From: Planctomycetota bacterium
Lineage (GTDB): Bacteria > Planctomycetota > Phycisphaerae > FEN-1346
Direction of reading: 5' to 3'
NCBI GenBank assembly: GCA_026387055.1
Contig: JAPLML010000722.1
Location: 1-13,852 of the forward strand
DNA: 13,852 nucleotides
Made by a program: the position numbers and the translations under genes
Shown here: positions 6,497 through 12,130 of the stretch, piece by piece
How the letters are laid out: each line of letters begins with the position of its first letter
Position numbering within the stretch: the first letter of the stretch is position 1
Notes under the pieces: generated by a model
Seen by the model: only the letters and a program-made list of their open reading frames with translations
Told to the model about the DNA's origin: nothing
The model's database searches: none

Positions 6497-8734
6497 ATGT
6501 CTCAACAACCCACCTTGGCCGCGCCGTCCTCTCTCAGCGTGTTGACGCCGGCGGACGTTTGGCGCATCATCCGCAAACGCCTCGGCCTCATCATCGCGTG
6601 CTTCGTCGTTTTCGGCCTGGGCCTCACCGGAGGCCTGGTGGTGTGGTACTGCCTGTGGCCCTCGTACACGGCGGTGGGCGTCATCGAGTTCGAGCCCGGC
6701 CAGGGCCAAGGGACCGGCATGGTCGGCATCCAGCAGGAACCAGGCGTGCCCGTCGCCTTGTTCGATGCCTACGTGCAGGCCCAGGTGCTTGCCATTCACA
6801 ACAACCGCGTCCTGGATGCCGTCATTGAGCAGCTCAAGGGCAAGCAGCAGCTGTTCCGCGAGCCGAACGCCAGCCACAAGCTCGGCCTGGAGCTGGAGGT
6901 CAATCACCTGCTCAACACGCAGACGGTCTTCGTCAGCCTGACCGGCCGCGACCGGGAGCAGGTGCAGATGATCGTCGCCGAGATTCTGAAGCAGTACACC
7001 GATCAACTCAAGACCGATCGATCCCAAGCCGACGCCGAGCGCCAGCGCGACCTGCGGCTCGAGCGCGACGACCTGCGCAAGCAGCTCGACGACCTCGGCC
7101 GCCGCCTGGCCTCCTACCGCGGAGAGTCCAACATGATCGTTGCCGATGAGCGGGCCAGCGAGCAGCTCGCCCGTCTCACGGTCCTCGTTCGCCAACTCTC
7201 CGATGCCCAGGTTATCCTGGCCGAGACCAACGCCGCCTGGACCCAGTTCCAGGAACTCAAGAAGCTCTCGGACGAGGGGAAGGACTACACGCCCGTCATG
7301 CTGGCCTTTCCGGAGATCATGGAGACGCTCCGCAGAGACGAGACGATCACCAACCTGAGCGCGAACCTGGCCCGCTTCAACCAGGAACTCCAGAGCATGA
7401 AACAGCGGTTCGGACCGAAGTACGAAGGCCTCCGCCGGCTCGAAACCGCCGCCCAGGTTTCCAGAAACGACTATGAGGCGAAGCAGAATGAAGTCCTCGG
7501 CCAGCTTTTCCAGCAGGTGGCCGCCACGCTGAAGAGCAAGAACGACCGCGCCAAGGCCGCGGAGGCCGAGCTTCAGGCCCGCGTGGCCGAGGCCCGCGCC
7601 GCCGCCGTCGACAACGCCAAGATCACCGCCGAATTCCGCGGCCGCGAGGCGGAATACCAGCGGGTCCAGTCGCTTTACAACACGGTCATGGACGGCTTGG
7701 AGCGCATGCGCATCATCGCGGCGCTCAGCCGGCCCAACGTCCGCATCGCACAGTCCCCCCAGATCCCCATCGATCCGTCCGAGCCGCGGCTCGTCATCTA
7801 CATTCCGGCCGCGATCATCTTCAGCATCCTGCTCGGCCTGGGCCTCAGCCTCCTTCTGGAACTGCTGGACACGCGCATCCGGACGCCCTCCGACATCACG
7901 CGCCAGATCGGCGTGCCCCTCCTGGCCAACATCCCCGACCTGTCGGAGGACGAACGGCTCTCGTTGGACACCAACATCGCCCTCGTCAGCCAGGCGGTGC
8001 CGCAATCGCTCATGGCCGAGTCTTTCCGCCAGTTGCGCACCAGCCTCCTGTTTGCCTCGGATCAGCCGGTCCGGAGCCTCCTCGTCACCAGCGCCAACCC
8101 GGGCGACGGCAAGTCGATCGTGGCCACGAACCTGGCGATTGCGATGGCCCGCGCCGGTTCCCGCGTCCTCCTGATCGACGCCAACTTCCGCCGGCCGACC
8201 CTCGCGCGGGTCTTCGATGTCCCCGAAAGCGTCGGCCTGTCGAACGTCCTGGTCGGCATGAACACCGCCGCCGAGGCGATCCAGGCGACCTCGGTGGAGA
8301 ACTTGGACGTGCTCCCCGCCGGCGTGACGCCGCCCAGCCCGGCGGAACTCCTGGGGTCGCAAAGCATGCGGCAGTTGATCGTGGACCAGGGCAAGAAGTA
8401 CGACCGCGTCATCATCGACGGCGCGCCGATGCTGGTGGTGGCCGATAACTACCTCCTGACGGAGGTCGTCGACGGCATCGTGCTGGTCTTCGCCGCGGGC
8501 ACCAACACCCGCGGCATGGCGCAGCGCGCCACCCGCCAAGTGCTCTCCCTGCGCGGACGCGTCCTCGGCGGGGTCCTCAACCGCGTCCGGGCCACCAAGG
8601 GCGGCTACTTCCGCGAGAGCTACCAGGCGTACTACGACTACAGCGGCGCCGCGTCGCCGGCGGATCTGCCCATCGCCGCCCGGGCCGGACTCTCGACAAC
8701 CCACCCTCCGGCCGAGAGCGGGCCCCAGGCGTAA
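6497..8734 (+). CDS. Wzz-type chain-length determinant fused to BY-kinase (polysaccharide tyrosine autokinase)
   Basis: This 745-residue inner-membrane protein controls polymer length and export of an exopolysaccharide, cycling through tyrosine autophosphorylation. An N-terminal Wzz domain carries helix TM1 at about 29-52. A largely coiled-coil periplasmic part (about 160-400) and a proline-rich stretch (P421, P424, P427, P430) lead into TM2 at about 433-454. The cytoplasmic BY-kinase follows: the oligomerisation motif E508-x2-R511-x2-R514; Walker A from S532 to S540 with K539 and S540; Walker A' with D561; Walker B with D641 (VIIDGAP); and a C-terminal tyrosine cluster Y704, Y709, Y712, Y713, Y715. 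The order and length match the single-chain Wzc-like architecture. Odd point: the second acidic residue of the Walker A' DxDxR motif is Asn563. The neighbouring TPR and O-antigen-ligase/VanZ-like genes support an envelope polysaccharide role. Confidence 0.93.
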   Translation: MSQQPTLAAPSSLSVLTPADVWRIIRKRLGLIIACFVVFGLGLTGGLVVWYCLWPSYTAVGVIEFEPGQGQGTGMVGIQQEPGVPVALFDAYVQAQVLAIHNNRVLDAVIEQLKGKQQLFREPNASHKLGLELEVNHLLNTQTVFVSLTGRDREQVQMIVAEILKQYTDQLKTDRSQADAERQRDLRLERDDLRKQLDDLGRRLASYRGESNMIVADERASEQLARLTVLVRQLSDAQVILAETNAAWTQFQELKKLSDEGKDYTPVMLAFPEIMETLRRDETITNLSANLARFNQELQSMKQRFGPKYEGLRRLETAAQVSRNDYEAKQNEVLGQLFQQVAATLKSKNDRAKAAEAELQARVAEARAAAVDNAKITAEFRGREAEYQRVQSLYNTVMDGLERMRIIAALSRPNVRIAQSPQIPIDPSEPRLVIYIPAAIIFSILLGLGLSLLLELLDTRIRTPSDITRQIGVPLLANIPDLSEDERLSLDTNIALVSQAVPQSLMAESFRQLRTSLLFASDQPVRSLLVTSANPGDGKSIVATNLAIAMARAGSRVLLIDANFRRPTLARVFDVPESVGLSNVLVGMNTAAEAIQATSVENLDVLPAGVTPPSPAELLGSQSMRQLIVDQGKKYDRVIIDGAPMLVVADNYLLTEVVDGIVLVFAAGTNTRGMAQRATRQVLSLRGRVLGGVLNRVRATKGGYFRESYQAYYDYSGAASPADLPIAARAGLSTTHPPAESGPQA

Positions 8735-8761
8735 CGGCGCAGCGCTCGTTCGCTCCATGGT

Positions 8762-8789
8762 GCGCGGCGGGCAGTCTTGCCCGCCGCGC
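8762..8789. terminator. Strong 12-bp hairpin between the kinase and VanZ genes
   Basis: GCGCGGCGGGCA (8762-8773) and TGCCCGCCGCGC (8778-8789) form a perfect 12-bp stem with a GTCT loop, 27 bp after the kinase stop. Only a short CTGTTT follows, so it is either a weak intrinsic terminator or a REP-like repeat. It lies upstream of the Shine-Dalgarno that sets the next start at 8811. Confidence 0.5.
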
Positions 8790-8798
8790 CTGTTTCCC

Positions 8799-8803
8799 AG
8801 GAG
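8799..8803 (+). promoter_or_regulatory. Shine-Dalgarno that decides the VanZ-gene start
   Basis: AGGAG sits 7 nt before the ATG at 8811. An in-frame ATG at 8757 has no comparable site and would put the 12-bp hairpin inside the coding region, so 8811 is preferred. Confidence 0.7.
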
Positions 8804-8810
8804 TTGCTTC

Positions 8811-10727
8811 ATGGACCCTGCGGCCGCGGCGCGACCGATCAGACCTCTCGGGGCTCTGATGCACGGAGGTACGCCATCCACGGCCGCCACGCCGGCGCCG
8901 CTTGCCATCGGCGTCCTCGGCATCTTCCATGCAGCCCTGATGGCTGTGGTGGTCTTTGGGCCGACCGTTTTCGGCAGCCTGCATCGCTTCGGTTCCTTTG
9001 ATCTTCTGCTGGTGGTCTGGCTGCTCCTGACCTTGTGGGTGGTTTCGGGCCTCGTGGGCGGGCCGCTCCGGCACCTGCGCACCCCCCTCAACCTCTGCCT
9101 GTGGGGACTGCTGGTGCTGGTCCTGCTGCAAGTGCTGCCGCTGCCCCTCGTGGACGGGGTCGGGCGGATGCCTGCGCTGGGGCCTGCGGCCGCCCTCTTG
9201 ACCGATCCCAGCGTTGAGCACGGGTCCTGGCACAACGTGCCGTTTGCCGTCGGACGTTACAGCCTTCGCTCCGCCGCCGCCGTCGGTGTCCTCGTGCTGG
9301 CAGCCAGCGCCGCGGGCCTGTACTGGCTCGTCGGCTCGACCGTCGTGGGCCGGAAGCGCCTGCGCCTGACGACCTGGGTCGCCATCGGCGGGGTGGTGCT
9401 GTTGGCCTTCCTTGGGATCATCGTCGACGCCGGTTCCACGGCGAGGTTGACCTCGGGCGTGCCGCACCTGTCCGGGCCTGTCACGATTATCGGCGGCGAC
9501 AGCCTGGTTCCCGCCCTGCTGGCTGTTCTTCCGCTCTGCCTGGCCGCGGTGCTGCGCCCGCTCGGCTGGATGCCGCATCAGGCGCCGCGCTGCCGCCAGT
9601 CGCGGTGGGGTTGGCTCAGCCGAGGCCCGTTCATCTGGCCGGCGATCGGCATCGTGCTGACGGCGATCATCGGGATCGCCCTGGGCATGAGCAACGTGCC
9701 CCGGCCGGTCCTCGCCCTCGGCGTCGTCCTCTCGATCGCCTTCGTTCTCGGCGGTTACGTGTGGGCCGGCCCGGGCCGACGCCACGAGCGCCGCCCCGTG
9801 CGGATCGCCCTGGCGCTGGCGGCGTGGGTCCTGGCGTCGGTATGGGGCGGGTCCGAGGTCGGCCGGGAGCGCCGGCCGGCGGCACACCCGGATGCCCACA
9901 TTTCTTCATTCATCGACGCCCTTCCGGCGGCGCGCGCCCTCTTCGGTGCGGGCGCCGGCAGCCTGTCGCCCCGCGCGGTCTTCGGCGCGCCCGGCTGGCC
10001 CGCCGGTTCCGGCGACGACGCCGATACCGACGGTTACCTCTTGCTTCGCGCGGAGCTGGGAGGGGTGGGCGTTGCCCTTGTCCTGGCGGCGGCGGTCGCC
10101 TGGCTCTTCTTCATGGTCCGCGTCTGGCGCCGCCGGCGCGGCCCCTGGCCGCGGACCGCCGCCATGGTCGGTCTGGGCGCCGTGGCCGCGAACCTCCTTT
10201 ATTTCCGGACGGACGCCGTGGCGCTCCTCGTGCCGAACCTGCTTGTCCTGGGCGGCGTGTTGGGCGTGGTCACCGCGTGGGCCGGGCAGGGGGCCGCGTG
10301 GCGGACGGCCCAGGGCCGGGCGTGCCGCCGCTCCGACTGGCCGCTCTTCTTCGGCGCCCTGGGGATGCTCGGCGCCCTCGGTCTGGCCGAGAGCGAGATG
10401 CTCGCCCCCGGCGCGGGGGACCCCGACCTCAGCGACAAACTCCTTCACTTCGGGACCTTTGCGGTGATGACGCTCCTGTTGTGTTCGGCGCTGGGGCGGC
10501 ACCCGACGTGGGGGCGCGCCGGGTCCATGGCCCTGCTGGCCGTCCTGGCGGCGGCCGCCATGGGGGTGCTGCTGGAGTTCGCCCAGCGCTATCTCACGTA
10601 CGGGCGGTCGTTTGAATATTCGGACATGGCTGTAAGTATCGCCGGTGCGTGCCTGATGGGCCTCCTGTGGTGGCTCATGCGGCGCAGTCAGGCTCCGGCC
10701 TCGCCGGCGGCATTGCCGCCGGTCTGA
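8811..10727 (+). CDS. Polytopic protein: degenerate O-antigen-ligase-like N-terminus with C-terminal VanZ domain
   Basis: The product has 638 residues and about 14 hydrophobic segments. The C-terminal 110 residues are a clear VanZ-like domain: S541-D-K-L-L-H546-F, then E589-x2-Q592, R599 and S604-D605, each with adjoining helices. The first 440 residues recall the Wzy/O-antigen-ligase fold: an FGxxH-type first helix pair (about 31-80), a helix ending in Gln-x-Leu-Pro-Leu-Pro (about 95-112), a YSLRSAAA segment at 150-157, and a DGYLLLRAELGGVG segment at 407-420 where ligases usually carry HAHNDYLQ-like residues. Key ligase motifs appear lost, with Asp405 and Asp407 in place of the histidine region, so polymerase or ligase activity is doubtful. 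VanZ-family proteins have been linked to teicoplanin resistance and other envelope phenotypes, but their biochemical role is unclear. Here the context suggests a part in exopolysaccharide or envelope assembly. The 3' end overlaps uvrC by 40 bp. Confidence 0.75.
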   Translation: MDPAAAARPIRPLGALMHGGTPSTAATPAPLAIGVLGIFHAALMAVVVFGPTVFGSLHRFGSFDLLLVVWLLLTLWVVSGLVGGPLRHLRTPLNLCLWGLLVLVLLQVLPLPLVDGVGRMPALGPAAALLTDPSVEHGSWHNVPFAVGRYSLRSAAAVGVLVLAASAAGLYWLVGSTVVGRKRLRLTTWVAIGGVVLLAFLGIIVDAGSTARLTSGVPHLSGPVTIIGGDSLVPALLAVLPLCLAAVLRPLGWMPHQAPRCRQSRWGWLSRGPFIWPAIGIVLTAIIGIALGMSNVPRPVLALGVVLSIAFVLGGYVWAGPGRRHERRPVRIALALAAWVLASVWGGSEVGRERRPAAHPDAHISSFIDALPAARALFGAGAGSLSPRAVFGAPGWPAGSGDDADTDGYLLLRAELGGVGVALVLAAAVAWLFFMVRVWRRRRGPWPRTAAMVGLGAVAANLLYFRTDAVALLVPNLLVLGGVLGVVTAWAGQGAAWRTAQGRACRRSDWPLFFGALGMLGALGLAESEMLAPGAGDPDLSDKLLHFGTFAVMTLLLCSALGRHPTWGRAGSMALLAVLAAAAMGVLLEFAQRYLTYGRSFEYSDMAVSIAGACLMGLLWWLMRRSQAPASPAALPPV

Positions 10728-12118
10728 CCGGCGCCGCCTTCGGCCTTTCGCGTCCGGGCGCGCTTCGCCTTCCTCTCGGCGGCCAGCCGGCGGGCCTCCT
10801 TTTCGCCGAAGAGGGCCTTGCGCCGCAGCAAGTGATGGTAGTGCTGCGCGAACCGGTGGGCCTCGTCGCGGACGGCCTGGAGGACCTTGAGGCCCGGGTG
10901 GGTCCGCGGCAGCCGCAGCGGCTCCGCTTCGGCCTTGCCCAGGACGTAGACCTCCTCGTCGCGCTTGGCGAGCGACACCAGGTGCGGCCGCTCGGCGCCG
11001 ACGGCGGCGATGGCCGCCGCCGCCGCGTGGAGATGCCCGAGCCCGCCGTCGACCAGCACAAGGTCCGGTCGCACCGACAACTCATCCGTGAGTCGCCGGA
11101 ACCGGCGGAACACCACCTCGCGCATCATCGCGAAGTCGTCCTGCCCCTCGACCGTCTTGATGCGGAACCGCCGGTACCCCGGCTTGAACGGTCGCCCGTC
11201 CAGGAACGAGACGAGGGCGCCGACGGCCTCGCTCCCCCCGAGGTTGGCGATGTCGACCCCCTCGATGCTGCGGATGGGCGTGGCCGATTCCAGGAGCGCC
11301 GTCAGGGCCTTCATCCCCTCGGCCGGGTCGAACGTCGGCGCGAAGACCTCGGGCTGGAGGTTCTCTTCGAGGCTGCCGCGCCGGCTCAGCGACTCGATCG
11401 CGCGAAGCTGGTCGCGGAGGGCGGCCGCCTCCTCGAACCGCACGTTTCTCGCCAGGTACTTCATCTCGCGCGTCAGGTCGCGGATGACCTGCGTGCGGCT
11501 CCCTTCCAGGAACCGCATCAGCCGCACGAGGCTCTTGCGGTACGCCGGCCGGTCGATGTGGCCGGCGCAGGGGGCGGTGCACCGGTGGATCGGGAACAGG
11601 AGGCAGGGGCGATAGTAGCGGCGGTTCGGGTCCTCCTCGCGGATATCGAGCGCGCAGGTGCGGAACCGGAAGACCTTCTGGAGCTCGCCGATGGCCGTCC
11701 GCAGGCCCGCGGCGCTCGTGAACGGGCCGTAGAGCTTCGTCCCATTGGCGGCCGGCGTGCGCGTGAAGGAGACGCCGGGGAACGGCTCCCGGATGGTGAT
11801 TTCCAGATAGGGGAACGTTTTGTCGTCCGTCAGGCGCGCGTTGTACTTCGGGTGGACGTCCTTGATGAGCCGCGCTTCCTGCAGCAGCGCGTCGACCTCG
11901 CTCTCGGCCGGCAGGAACTCGACGTCGGCCACCTCGGCGATCATCTGCTCCTTCTTCGGCCCGAGCGCCGCCGACGGCTGGAAGTACTGGCTGACCCGCT
12001 CGCGCAGGCGCACCGCCTTGCCGACGTAGAGGATGCGCCCCCGGTCGTCCTTCATCAGGTAGACGCCGGGCGTTTTCGGAAAGGACCGGATTTTCTCGGT
12101 CAAGGCCTGCTGGTCCAC
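10688..12118 (-). CDS. uvrC: Excinuclease ABC subunit C, short form without HhH domain
   Basis: UvrC is the dual-incision nuclease of nucleotide excision repair, acting with UvrB at DNA lesions in the cytoplasm. This 476-residue protein shows the N-terminal GIY-YIG nuclease (G18-V-Y20, Y31-V-G), a four-cysteine cluster (C155, C172, C180, C184) matching the reported iron-sulphur site of E. coli UvrC, and the UvrB-binding UVR motif at about 205-242. The RNase H-like nuclease follows with D289 (GVDIANLGG), the QDDFAMM block near 326-332, D357 (VDGG) and H421 (RDEAHRFA). Compared with the 610-residue E. coli protein, about 100 residues are missing between the UVR motif and D289. The tandem helix-hairpin-helix tail is also absent, replaced by a basic Ala/Gly/Arg-rich end. 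The GIY-YIG metal-ligand position (E. coli Glu76) is Asp76. It starts with GTG; a GAGG overlapping the upstream stop codon is the likely ribosome site. Confidence 0.93.
   Translation of the reverse strand: MDQQALTEKIRSFPKTPGVYLMKDDRGRILYVGKAVRLRERVSQYFQPSAALGPKKEQMIAEVADVEFLPAESEVDALLQEARLIKDVHPKYNARLTDDKTFPYLEITIREPFPGVSFTRTPAANGTKLYGPFTSAAGLRTAIGELQKVFRFRTCALDIREEDPNRRYYRPCLLFPIHRCTAPCAGHIDRPAYRKSLVRLMRFLEGSRTQVIRDLTREMKYLARNVRFEEAAALRDQLRAIESLSRRGSLEENLQPEVFAPTFDPAEGMKALTALLESATPIRSIEGVDIANLGGSEAVGALVSFLDGRPFKPGYRRFRIKTVEGQDDFAMMREVVFRRFRRLTDELSVRPDLVLVDGGLGHLHAAAAAIAAVGAERPHLVSLAKRDEEVYVLGKAEAEPLRLPRTHPGLKVLQAVRDEAHRFAQHYHHLLRRKALFGEKEARRLAAERKAKRARTRKAEGGAGQTGGNAAGEAGA
10704..10722. terminator. 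Palindrome in the convergent 3' overlap
   Basis: CCGGCGGCA (10704-10712) and TGCCGCCGG (10714-10722) form a symmetric stem inside the final codons of both the VanZ gene and uvrC. Because it is symmetric and lies between converging transcripts, it could act as a two-way terminator. There is no T-run on either side. It also encodes Ala/Gly-rich tails on both strands, so chance is possible. Confidence 0.35.
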
Positions 12119-12130
12119 GGCGCACCCGCC

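Noticed and set aside
8757..8810. Upstream ATG start for the VanZ gene
   Set aside because: It has no ribosome site and runs through the 12-bp hairpin; AGGAG at 8799-8803 points to the ATG at 8811.
6476..9235. 919-codon open frame on the minus strand opposite the Wzz-kinase
   Set aside because: Shadow of the kinase coding frame. The plus-strand protein has a full set of kinase motifs, while the minus translation has no recognisable features.
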